In this document: piece by piece, positions 34,313 to 41,850 of the stretch
How positions within the stretch are numbered: the first letter of the stretch is position 1
How the letters are laid out: each line of letters begins with the position of its first letter
DNA from: Verrucomicrobiota bacterium
Lineage (GTDB): Bacteria > Verrucomicrobiota > Verrucomicrobiia > Opitutales > Opitutaceae
NCBI GenBank assembly: GCA_016721945.1
Contig: JADKHC010000028.1
Coordinates: forward strand, 1 to 64,000
Direction of reading: 5' to 3'
DNA length: 64,000 nucleotides
The notes under the pieces: model-generated
Told to the model about the DNA's origin: nothing
The model's input: the letters and a program-made list of their open reading frames with translations, nothing else
Database searches by the model: none
Translations under genes and position numbers: made by a program

Positions 34313-36135
34313 GGAAGGACGTGAGCTTTGGCAGTGATTGCCCACTTGGCGAGCGTGAGACGGTGGATTTTTGCGTTGTGCCGCACGTCCACTGGGAAGC
34401 TCGGGTGAAAATAGAAACGAGTGATGTCCTGTGTGTTCGGATGCAGCTTTGCGCGTTCCCGCAGGGCGGCGGCGAGTGCTTGCGCGTCGTCGTCGGCGAG
34501 ATTTTCGGCAGGTTGAACAACGAGAGCGGGCACCTGAGCGCCACGCGTCCCCAGGCCGATCAAGGCACAACGCGCCACGCCTGGCAGCGAACGAAAGACT
34601 TGTTCGCAAGGTTCGGTGTAGAGCACGCTGTTGGGGGTTACGACTCGTTCGGCTTTGCGGCCGCTAAACCAGAGTCGTCCATCGGCAGCGAGATAGCCGC
34701 AATCGCCCATGCGGTGCCAGACCGGCGCGCAAAGCGTGCCGGAAGGATCAAGTGGCAAGTGGCAAGTGCCAAGCAGGACCGTGGTGTTTTCTTGGCTCTT
34801 GATACTTGGTCCTTGGATCTTTGACGCCGCAGTAGCGGCGCCGAGTGCATCGTAGGATTTTGTGACCACCGGCCCATGCACGATGATCTCGCCAATTTCG
34901 CCCGAGGGAAGTTCGCGTGCTTCGGCTAACGTGGCGATTGGTTCGTCATCGATGGCGATGATTTTGATATCGATTCCGCGGACCGGTTTTCCCACGCACG
35001 CGCCCAACCCCAGCTGACCGGCCGATCGTTTGTCATCTATTAAATGACAAACGTTGCTAACACATTCTCCTCCGAAAAAACGGAGTTTGTCATTTAATAG
35101 ATGACAAACTTCAGCACTGGATTTCCCGAAATTGGCCAAGATTTCGTCGGCTGAGACAGTGCTGATCGGCAGGGCTTCGGTCGCGCCGTAGGGGCTGTGG
35201 AGTTTGCCGTTGGGCAGGAAGCGGCGGGATTTTTCCCAGAGTGTGGCAGGTACGGGTGCACCGGCGCAGAGCACGCGGCGCATGCTGGGGAGCGTTATGG
35301 CTTTCGCGAGACAATGATCGGCGATTTTTCCCCAGAGCGTCGGCGAACCAAAGGAGTTGGTCACTTGTTCCTGCTGGATGGCTTGGACGATTTTTGCCGG
35401 GTCAACTTTGGCGGGTTTGCTTGGATCGATCTCAGGCACGACGGTGGTCATGCCGAGCGCGGGATTGAAAAGCGCAAAGACCGGCAACATCGGCAGGTCG
35501 ATTTCGCCTGGTTCGATAGCGTAGATTTCGCGGATCAGGCGAACTTGCGCGGCGAACATGCCGTGTTCGTAGCAAACACCTTTGGGCGCGCCGGTGGAGC
35601 CGGAGGTGAAGAGGATGGCGGCGAGATCGGTGGCGGTGCGTGTAACGGGCGAAGACTGCGGGGTGAGGGCACCCCGCCTACACTCAATCCGTGCGAGCGG
35701 ATTGCTGCTCGCGCTCACGCGGATCTTGACGCTGCGAAAAGAGGGGCGTGCGACGCGGCTGATGAGCTGGGCGAAGGGGATGCCGAGCAGCACGCGCGGC
35801 TGCGAGCGGACGACACAGGCGAGAAAACTTTTCAGGCCCATGCCGGGGTCGATCACGATGGGAACGGCGCCGATTTTGAAGAGCGCGAAGGCGGCGGCGA
35901 TCAGCGGCAGACCTTGCCGAACCATCACCAAGGTTCTGTCACCGGGCACCACGCCACGTGAACGTAGATGCGCGGCCCAGGCTTCGACTTCGGTGTCGAG
36001 TTCGGCAAACGAGAGGGTGAGGTAATCGATGTCGCCATGGCCGGTGCGGCCGCGCGGGATTTTTAGCGCGGGGTGGTTCGGCTGACGCGCCGCCATCAAG
36101 GGCAGATGTTGCGCGATGTTGGCGGAGTCGGACAT
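34309..36135 (-). CDS. oleC: AMP-dependent ligase, OleC-like (beta-lactone synthetase), with three in-frame repeat insertions
   Basis: 608 residues, longer than typical OleC (about 550). The adenylate-forming core is clear: AAILFTSGSTGAPKGVCYEH, SPYGATEALP, GEIGEIIVHGPVVTKSYD, WHRMGDCGYLAADGRLWFSG and the C-terminal Lys region HNAKIHRLTLAKWA. OleC converts the OleD product into a beta-lactone in ATP-dependent fashion. Three stretches are repeat-derived yet stay in frame: RIECRRGALTPQSS (DNA repeat at about 35659-35683), EVCHLLNDKLRFFGG and SNVCHLIDDK (84-bp palindrome pair at 35027-35110), and GPSIKSQENTTVLLGTCHLP (34747-34824). They fall between conserved motifs, so the enzyme may remain active. 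Confidence 0.82.
   Translation of the reverse strand: MSDSANIAQHLPLMAARQPNHPALKIPRGRTGHGDIDYLTLSFAELDTEVEAWAAHLRSRGVVPGDRTLVMVRQGLPLIAAAFALFKIGAVPIVIDPGMGLKSFLACVVRSQPRVLLGIPFAQLISRVARPSFRSVKIRVSASSNPLARIECRRGALTPQSSPVTRTATDLAAILFTSGSTGAPKGVCYEHGMFAAQVRLIREIYAIEPGEIDLPMLPVFALFNPALGMTTVVPEIDPSKPAKVDPAKIVQAIQQEQVTNSFGSPTLWGKIADHCLAKAITLPSMRRVLCAGAPVPATLWEKSRRFLPNGKLHSPYGATEALPISTVSADEILANFGKSSAEVCHLLNDKLRFFGGECVSNVCHLIDDKRSAGQLGLGACVGKPVRGIDIKIIAIDDEPIATLAEARELPSGEIGEIIVHGPVVTKSYDALGAATAASKIQGPSIKSQENTTVLLGTCHLPLDPSGTLCAPVWHRMGDCGYLAADGRLWFSGRKAERVVTPNSVLYTEPCEQVFRSLPGVARCALIGLGTRGAQVPALVVQPAENLADDDAQALAAALRERAKLHPNTQDITRFYFHPSFPVDVRHNAKIHRLTLAKWAITAKAHVLP
34747..34824. repeat. CAAGTGG-type repeat inside oleC
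   Basis: CAAGTGGCAAGTGGCAAGTG is a near-direct triple repeat, and CTTGATACTTGGTCCTTGG a related opposite-strand pattern, about 78 bp in all. It replaces a short loop ahead of the WHRMGD motif in the ligase. Confidence 0.55.
35027..35110. repeat. Paired palindrome element inserted in oleC
   Basis: Two copies of the 27-bp palindrome built on TTTGTCAT/ATGACAAA with CTATTAA or TTAATAG centres lie at 35027-35053 and 35083-35109 in inverted order, with a short CTCCGAAAAAACGGAG hairpin between. The length of 84 bp equals 28 codons, so the frame is kept. The same pair is intergenic at 18403-18502. Confidence 0.85.
35659..35683. repeat. GGGGTG/CACCCC hairpin inside oleC
   Basis: GCGGGGTGAGGGCACCCCGC is the same hairpin as the intergenic copy at 28018. 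In oleC it encodes part of CRRGALTPQ just ahead of the AMP-binding motif. Confidence 0.75.
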
Positions 36136-36162
36136 GCTTTAGGCCAGAGATGTGTGGCTAAA

Positions 36163-36240
36163 GGTGGAGCCCGTTGTCCCTAACGGGCTGGTTCGGGTGC
36201 GATCTCGATCAAGCCCGATGAGGACATCGGGCTCCACCTG
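36163..36240 (-). repeat. MITE-like palindromic repeat, copy D (core only)
   Basis: The core of the family is present: GGTGGAGCCCGTTG, hairpin, GGGCTGGTTCGGG, ATCAAGCCCGATG, hairpin, GGGCTCCACC. The outer terminal repeats are lost. It lies between oleC and the RNase D gene. Confidence 0.75.
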
Positions 36241-36283
36241 CAGGTTGATCGCTTCCATGGGCGGATAGAACTTCAAAGGCTTT

Positions 36284-37447
36284 TCAAGCCGGCGGAACTT
36301 CAGGGCTGGCGCTGGGGTTGAGCGAGGGTTCGTGGCGGAGGAGATCGGCCTGCCAGGGCAGGAGGAACTCGTCGAGTTTGCCGGGTGCGCGGGCGATCAG
36401 GGCGAGTTGGGCGCGATTAGCGATAAGCGTTGGATCGAGTTGGATGTGCGCGGCTACGCGGTCGCGGTCGGCTTTGAGGCGGTCTTGCAGTGCGAGTTCG
36501 CTGGCGGAGAGCGGCTGGAGGTCGGGGTTGCGGCCTCGACGGCGCGGGAGTGTGTGTGGGTCGCGGGCGAAACCGGCTTCGAGGGCGGCGGCGAGACTGG
36601 ACGCGAGGCGTTCGTGGCGGCGACCGAGGTTGGTGGTTTCCATGATCGCCTGCCCGGTGCTGCCGTGGTCGGCGGCTTCGGCGATTTTCATTAACAAGTC
36701 GTTACCGGTAACTTTGAAGGGCGGGACGTCGAGTTTGCGCGCCCATTCTTCGCGCCAGTGCCAGATGGCGTGGAGCACGGCGAGTCCGTGGGAGTGCAGA
36801 CGCTCGGAGCGGCCGATGCGCCAGGCGTTTTCGTCGTTGCCGGGAAAACCTGCGGCGGCGTTGTCGATCTGGCGCTGGCACTGCTGGTCGAGCCATTCGA
36901 GGCGATCGAGTTTCGCGAGTTCGTGCGTGAGGATGTCGCGCAACTTCGGGAGGTGGAAAACGTCGAGTGCGGCGTAATCGAGGAGCTTTTTCGTGAACGG
37001 GCGCTTCGACCAGTTCGCAGTTTGCGAACCCTTATCGAGCGTGACGCCAAAGTGTTCTTCGAGCAGAGCGGCGAGCCCGACGCGCTGGCGGTTGAGCAAC
37101 TGGGCCGCGAGCATGGTGTCGAACATGCTCTTAGCTCTAAAACCGCGCAGGTCGTGCAGCAGGCGCAGGTCAAAATCGCTGCCGTGCATCAACAGGTGTT
37201 TTTTGGCGAGACGTTCCCAGAGAGGTTCGAGGTCGAGCCCGGGAGCGAGCACGTCGACGAGGTAAATCTCACCAGCGACGAGAAACTGGAGCAGGCAAAC
37301 GCGCGTGCGGTAGTGATAGAGATTATCGGCTTCGGTATCGACCGACGCCTCCTCGGACCGATCGAGCGCTGCGAGCAGCGGTGCGAGTTGCGCGGAGGTT
37401 TCGACGAGTTGGTAGACGGGCGTGGCGTTCACGGGTTCGTCCAGCAA
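36284..37447 (-). CDS. rnd: Ribonuclease D-like 3'-5' exonuclease
   Basis: 387 residues from a TTG at 37447; a GTG at 37432 is the alternative. The DEDD exonuclease domain shows ASVDTEADNLYHYRTRVCLL (motif I Asp/Glu), KHLLMHGSDFDLRLLHDLRG (motif II) and LLDYAALDVFHLPKL (motif III Tyr/Asp). An HRDC-like helical part follows (WRIGRSERLHSHGLAVLHAI; KVTGNDLLMKIAEAADHG) and a second one toward the C terminus. RNase D trims the 3' ends of tRNA precursors. It starts 4 bases after the HDAC-like gene on the same strand. Confidence 0.9.
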   Translation of the reverse strand: MLDEPVNATPVYQLVETSAQLAPLLAALDRSEEASVDTEADNLYHYRTRVCLLQFLVAGEIYLVDVLAPGLDLEPLWERLAKKHLLMHGSDFDLRLLHDLRGFRAKSMFDTMLAAQLLNRQRVGLAALLEEHFGVTLDKGSQTANWSKRPFTKKLLDYAALDVFHLPKLRDILTHELAKLDRLEWLDQQCQRQIDNAAAGFPGNDENAWRIGRSERLHSHGLAVLHAIWHWREEWARKLDVPPFKVTGNDLLMKIAEAADHGSTGQAIMETTNLGRRHERLASSLAAALEAGFARDPHTLPRRRGRNPDLQPLSASELALQDRLKADRDRVAAHIQLDPTLIANRAQLALIARAPGKLDEFLLPWQADLLRHEPSLNPSASPEVPPA

Positions 37448-37451
37448 AGCA

Positions 37452-38318
37452 CTACAACGCCCAAGCGGTCAAAAACGAATCGATGAGTTCTGGCAGATCG
37501 GCGCTATAACCGCCTTCGAGGACGGAAACCGTGGGTATCGATGTGGCGGCGAGCCAGCGGCCGAGTTCGGCAAAGTCGGCGACTTCGAGCGACATTTCGG
37601 TGATCGGGTCGTTCACGTAGGCGTCGAAACCGGCGGAAACGAGGATGAGTTCGGGTTTGAAGGCGAGCAGCTCGTTCCAGGAGCGGCGGAGTGCAGCCAT
37701 GTGTTCCTCGCGCGGCGCGTGGGGTGTGATGCAGTAGTTGCGGCAGTTGCCCGAGGACATTTTGCCGGTGTGCGGATAGGCAGGATCCTGGTGGATCGAA
37801 ACAAAAAGATAATCCTCGCGGTCGTGCAGGATGTCTTCGGTGCCGTTGCCGTGATGCGCATCGAAATCCCACACGGCGATCCGGCCGATGCCACGTTGCC
37901 GGGCGACAAACGCGGTGATGGCGACTTGGTTGAGGTAACAAAAACCCATGGCCTGCGAAGGCAGTGCGTGATGACCGGGTGGGCGCATCAGGGCGAAAGT
38001 TTTTTGTTTTTCGTCGAGCGTCGCTTCCATCGCGGCGATCGCGGCGCCGACGGAGCGGCGGGCATGTTGATAAATGCCTTCAAAATACGGCGTGTCCTCG
38101 TCGAAATCGTGCGCGAATTGCAGGCGCTCGAGATGTTGCGGCGAATGCACCAGGCGCAAAACCGCTTCGTCAGCGAGCGGTGGCAAGCGCCATTGCCAAT
38201 CGAGATGCGCGGCACGCAGGCGTGCTACGGTGGTGGATACACGCGCTGGCTGTTCTGGACGGTCCGGTCGGGTCGAGGAACCGTAGTCGGCGCATTGGGG
38301 ATCGTGAAAAATGATCAT
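37452..38318 (-). CDS. Histone deacetylase-family (acetylpolyamine amidohydrolase-like) hydrolase
   Basis: 288 residues from ATG 38318. The zinc hydrolase signatures are intact: RPPGHHALPSQAMGFCYLN with the His-His pair, AVWDFDAHHGNGTEDIL with the metal ligands Asp and His, LFVSIHQDPAYPHTG, and the second Asp in LILVSAGFDAY. The family removes acetyl groups from lysine, polyamines or other amides. Its length matches the compact bacterial class II-like group. The substrate cannot be told. The RNase D gene follows it after 4 bases; queC is divergent, about 95 bases away. Confidence 0.9.
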   Translation of the reverse strand: MIIFHDPQCADYGSSTRPDRPEQPARVSTTVARLRAAHLDWQWRLPPLADEAVLRLVHSPQHLERLQFAHDFDEDTPYFEGIYQHARRSVGAAIAAMEATLDEKQKTFALMRPPGHHALPSQAMGFCYLNQVAITAFVARQRGIGRIAVWDFDAHHGNGTEDILHDREDYLFVSIHQDPAYPHTGKMSSGNCRNYCITPHAPREEHMAALRRSWNELLAFKPELILVSAGFDAYVNDPITEMSLEVADFAELGRWLAATSIPTVSVLEGGYSADLPELIDSFLTAWAL

Positions 38319-38412
38319 GAACTCAGCCGTGCTGGCGAAAAAGGAAAAAGCCGGCGGGGACGGCCGGCGGAGAGAAGCTTTGTTTTCTGCGATTGTTGTG
38401 CTTTTCTGCCCA

Positions 38413-39108
38413 ATGACAATGAAAGTTGTAGTGCTCTGCTCCGGTGGCATGGATTCGGTGACGGCCTTTTATCGGGCGCGTCGCGAACATGACGTGGTCG
38501 CGTCGTTGAGTTTCGACTACGGTTCGAAACACAACCCAAGAGAGCTGCCTTTCGCGGCGGAACACGCGGCCAAACTGGGCGTGCGGCACGAAGTCGTTGT
38601 GCTGGATTTCATGAACCGGCTCTTCGCGTCCGATCTGCTGGCATCGGGTGGAAAAATCCCCGACGGCCACTACGAAGCCGCGAACATGAAGCAAACGGTG
38701 GTGCCTTTTCGCAATGCGATCATGCTGTCGGTGGCAACTGGTTTTGCCGAGAGTGTCGGCGCCGAAGGACTCGTCATCGCCGCGCATGGCGGTGACCACG
38801 CGATCTATCCGGATTGCCGCGAGGAATTCATGCAGGCGATGGGCGACGCGATGCGGCTCGGCACCTACGAAGGCATCAAGCTCTTGCGGCCGTTTATTGC
38901 GATGAACAAAGGCCAGATCGCAGCCGAGGGCGTGCGTCTCGGCGTGGATTACGCGCGCACCTGGTCGTGTTATAAAGGCGGGGCGATTCATTGCGGCACG
39001 TGCGGCACCTGCGTGGAACGACGCGAGGCTTTTATCGAAGCCGGTGTGACCGATCCTACGGAATACGCTTCGCACGCTCCCCTGCCCTCGAAGCCGACAC
39101 AAGGTTAA
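38413..39108 (+). CDS. queC: 7-cyano-7-deazaguanine (preQ0) synthase
   Basis: 231 residues from ATG 38413; ATG 38419 two codons on is equally possible. The PP-loop ATP pyrophosphatase motif is VVVLCSGGMDSVTAF. The C-terminal zinc site has four cysteines in SCYKGGAIHCGTCGTCVERR. The enzyme converts 7-carboxy-7-deazaguanine and ammonia to preQ0 with ATP, on the way to queuosine in tRNA. queE, giving its substrate, lies 147 bases downstream on the same strand. A palindromic repeat separates the two genes. queD and queF are not in the window. Confidence 0.95.
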   Translation: MTMKVVVLCSGGMDSVTAFYRARREHDVVASLSFDYGSKHNPRELPFAAEHAAKLGVRHEVVVLDFMNRLFASDLLASGGKIPDGHYEAANMKQTVVPFRNAIMLSVATGFAESVGAEGLVIAAHGGDHAIYPDCREEFMQAMGDAMRLGTYEGIKLLRPFIAMNKGQIAAEGVRLGVDYARTWSCYKGGAIHCGTCGTCVERREAFIEAGVTDPTEYASHAPLPSKPTQG

Positions 39109-39132
39109 CGCCATGATTGTCGAAATTCCCTT

Positions 39133-39224
39133 TGTCATTCTGAGCATAGCGAAGAATCCAGTTAAGCTACATCGATACATGCGGCGGCATCTAACTGGAT
39201 TCTTCACTTCGTTCAGAATGACAG
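39133..39224. repeat. TGTCATTCTGAG palindromic repeat
   Basis: TGTCATTCTGAG..GAAGAATCCAGTTA is answered by TAACTGGATTCTTC..CAGAATGACA, giving a long hairpin between queC and queE. This GTCATTCTGAG/GAATCC type is known as an intergenic repeat in many phyla. Confidence 0.8.
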
Positions 39225-39255
39225 ACCATTTTCACCTTCTTGGAACGTACCTCTG

Positions 39256-39948
39256 ATGCTCGTCTCCGAAATATTTTATTCTCTGCAAGGCGAAGGCGAG
39301 CTGATCGGCGTGCCCTCGGTTTTCGTGCGGCTTTCGGGCTGCAACCTCCGTTGCAACTGGTGCGATACGCCGTTCGCTTCGTGGAATCCCGAGGGGGAAA
39401 CACTTTCCATCGACCAAATCATTGCCCAGGTTTCGACCTTTCCGGCTCGTCACGTTGTCCTGACTGGTGGCGAACCGATGATTGCGAGCGGTATCCGTGA
39501 ACTGGCGACAGAGATCAAACAGCTCGGTTACCACATCACGATCGAGACGGCCGCGACGATTGCGCCCGAGGGCATTCCCTGCGACCTCGCTTCGCTCAGT
39601 CCGAAGCTCGCCAATTCCGCTCCCGACGAGCGCTTGCCGGTCTTGTGGCGTGAACGTCACGAAAAGCTGCGCTGGCAGCCGGAGGTGGTACGTGCGTGGC
39701 TCACGCAGTACCCGTATCAGTTGAAGTTCGTCGTCGCGACTGAGACGGACGTAGACGAGATCGAAAGCATGCTCTGCGAACTTGGCGAACCGGTGCCAAG
39801 GGCCAAAGTTTTGCTCATGCCGGAGGGCACGTCGCTTGAGACGCTGCGTACGCGATCGGGCTGGCTGAGCGAACTTTGCAAAGCTCGTGGCTATCGCTAC
39901 GCTCCCCGCCTACATATTGAACTCTATGGCAACCGACGCGGCACCTGA
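39256..39948 (+). CDS. queE: 7-carboxy-7-deazaguanine synthase
   Basis: 230 residues. It is a radical SAM enzyme: the cluster motif is CNLRCNWC in VRLSGCNLRCNWCDTPFASW, preceded by EIFYSLQGEGELIGVPSVFV, and followed by VVLTGGEPMIA. The CxxxCxxC spacing is the standard one. QueE makes the 7-deazapurine ring from carboxytetrahydropterin. The C terminus (RYAPRLHIELYGNRRGT) is typical. The end overlaps the next start by 23 bases. Confidence 0.95.
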   Translation: MLVSEIFYSLQGEGELIGVPSVFVRLSGCNLRCNWCDTPFASWNPEGETLSIDQIIAQVSTFPARHVVLTGGEPMIASGIRELATEIKQLGYHITIETAATIAPEGIPCDLASLSPKLANSAPDERLPVLWRERHEKLRWQPEVVRAWLTQYPYQLKFVVATETDVDEIESMLCELGEPVPRAKVLLMPEGTSLETLRTRSGWLSELCKARGYRYAPRLHIELYGNRRGT

Positions 39949-40585
39949 CTCTGAGGAAAATCCTGCCTTGCCGCCGCGTAGACTCTCCGAGGAGCTGGCT
40001 CGGCTGGAGACGATGTTTGCCGAGCGCGCTGTAAGTTTGCAGGAGCTCATCGTTTTGTTGCATGGCCGCGCTTACATCCTGCTGCTGATGTTGCTGGCGT
40101 TGCCGTTTTGCACGCCGATCCCGCTGCCCGGGTTGTCTACGCCGTTTGGTTTTGTCATCGCCCTGATCGCGTTGCGACTCACGTTGGGGCAGAAACCCTG
40201 GCTGCCCCAGAAGCTGCTTCGCACGGAGTTGCCGGTCGGATTTTTCGGCAAACTGGTTTCATTCACCCGTCGCATGGTGGGAATTTTCGAAAAACTGCTC
40301 CGCCCTCGCCTGCTTCCTGTGACTGACAGCGTCGTGCTTCAGCGGCTGCATACGCTGGTGATTTTGCTTTCTGCGCTCGCATTGCTGCTACCCATTCCGA
40401 TCCCGTTCACGAATATGTTTCCCGCTTGGGCCATTCTATTGATTGCGGGTGGATTGCTGGAGCGCGATGGATTGTTTGTCCTGGCGGGTCACATCATGTT
40501 CGCGGCGGGCGTGGCGTATTTTCTCCTACTCGGCGAAGCGGCGCAGAAACTCATGGAAGCGGTGCGCCATTATTTTACTTCGTGA
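39926..40585 (+). CDS. ExoD-family membrane protein
   Basis: 219 residues from ATG 39926. The ExoD family pattern is visible: SLQELIVLLHGRAYILLLMLLALPF, CTPIPLPGLSTPFGFVIALI, LRLTLGQKPWLPQKLL, and a paired C-terminal hydrophobic part (LLPIPIPFTNMFPAWAILLIAG). ExoD is needed for exopolysaccharide production in rhizobia, but its mechanism is unclear. The start overlaps queE, so it is likely expressed with the que genes. Its 3' end overlaps the convergent TerC gene by 16 bases. Confidence 0.85.
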   Translation: MATDAAPDSEENPALPPRRLSEELARLETMFAERAVSLQELIVLLHGRAYILLLMLLALPFCTPIPLPGLSTPFGFVIALIALRLTLGQKPWLPQKLLRTELPVGFFGKLVSFTRRMVGIFEKLLRPRLLPVTDSVVLQRLHTLVILLSALALLLPIPIPFTNMFPAWAILLIAGGLLERDGLFVLAGHIMFAAGVAYFLLLGEAAQKLMEAVRHYFTS

Positions 40586-41598
40586 GCGGGTGATCGCGCG
40601 GGCCAGATGAGCGACGCTGCCACGGACAGCGCGAGCACGCTGCCGATGATCCCGAGCGACCAGTTGATCGGGAATTTCCCGCCGAAGGCTTCGTTGAGCC
40701 ACGCCATTTTTAGGCCGACGAAAATCAGCACGATGCCCAGCCCGTATTTCAAGAGATGGAACTTGTGCATAACTCCGGCGAGCAGGAAGAACATTGCGCG
40801 CAACCCAAGGATTGCGAAGATGTTAGACGTGAACACGATCAGCGGCTCCTTGGTGATCGCGAAAATCGCCGGCACCGAGTCGATCGCGAAAATGATGTCC
40901 GTCATCTCCAGCAGCACCAAACACACCAGGAGTGGCGTGGCGTGAAGCACGCCGTTTTTCCGCAGGAAAAATTTCTGCCCATCGAGCTCTGGCGTGACCG
41001 GCAGGAAGCGGCGAAGCAGCCGGATCATGAAGTTTTTCTCCGGTTCGATCGGCTTTTCCGGAGCGAAGAGCAGCTTCAAACCCGTCACCACGAGAAATCC
41101 GCCGAAGACCCAGATTACCCAGTGGAACTGCATCAGCACGGCGCCGAGTGCGATGAAGATCACACGAAACACGATCGCGCCCAAGATCCCGAAAAACAGC
41201 ACGCGGTGCTGATACTTTGCCGGGATCGCGAAATAGTTAAACACGACGGCGAAAATGAAAATGTTGTCCACCGAGAGCGTTTCTTCGACCAGATAGCCGG
41301 TCAGAAACTCCAGACCCACCTGTCGCGCTGCGGCCACGGCATCGAAACCTGCAATCGCCATCAACCGCGGGTCGCGCGCAAACGCCCACGCACTATAATA
41401 ATAGAGCCCCACGCAAAACAACATCGCCAGCACCACCCAGACCACTGACCACGTCGCCGCCTCGCGAAAACTCACATCGTGCGCCTTCCGGTGAAAAACA
41501 CCGAGATCGAGCGCGAGCATGCTCACCACGAACAGCGTGAAGACGCCGTAAAACCACCAGTACTGGTCAAAGGGGAACAAAGTGATATTTTCAATCAT
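40570..41598 (-). CDS. TerC-family membrane protein (Alx-like)
   Basis: 342 residues from ATG 41598 with about nine membrane helices. The family hallmarks are present: FLTGYLVEETLSVDNIFIFAV, then LEMTDIIFAIDSVPAIFAIT, each carrying acidic residues inside helices that bind metal. Members export manganese or act in tellurite resistance and pH response. Many alx-type genes carry a 5' manganese riboswitch (yybP-ykoY), but no such structure was identified upstream by eye. It is convergent with the ExoD gene. Confidence 0.92.
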   Translation of the reverse strand: MIENITLFPFDQYWWFYGVFTLFVVSMLALDLGVFHRKAHDVSFREAATWSVVWVVLAMLFCVGLYYYSAWAFARDPRLMAIAGFDAVAAARQVGLEFLTGYLVEETLSVDNIFIFAVVFNYFAIPAKYQHRVLFFGILGAIVFRVIFIALGAVLMQFHWVIWVFGGFLVVTGLKLLFAPEKPIEPEKNFMIRLLRRFLPVTPELDGQKFFLRKNGVLHATPLLVCLVLLEMTDIIFAIDSVPAIFAITKEPLIVFTSNIFAILGLRAMFFLLAGVMHKFHLLKYGLGIVLIFVGLKMAWLNEAFGGKFPINWSLGIIGSVLALSVAASLIWPARSPAHEVK

Positions 41599-41850
41599 CG
41601 ATGTGCATAGCGAAGAGCGATCGGTCTCGTTCTCAAGTGCCTGCGTGGTGGAAAAAAGGCCTCTTGTTTCCACGCGGCGACCTGGACGGGCATTGCTCCT
41701 GCTCTGGTCCGACTTTTGGAAAAGCTGGGGCTGCTGTCAGATCGGGATTTTTCGAATCCTTGCATTGCCCACCGACCCTCTGTCGTGGATAAATTGTCGG
41801 CCTCAGTCTCCGGCCTTTCCTTATTCAACGTCTTCCTCGCTTACGCCACC

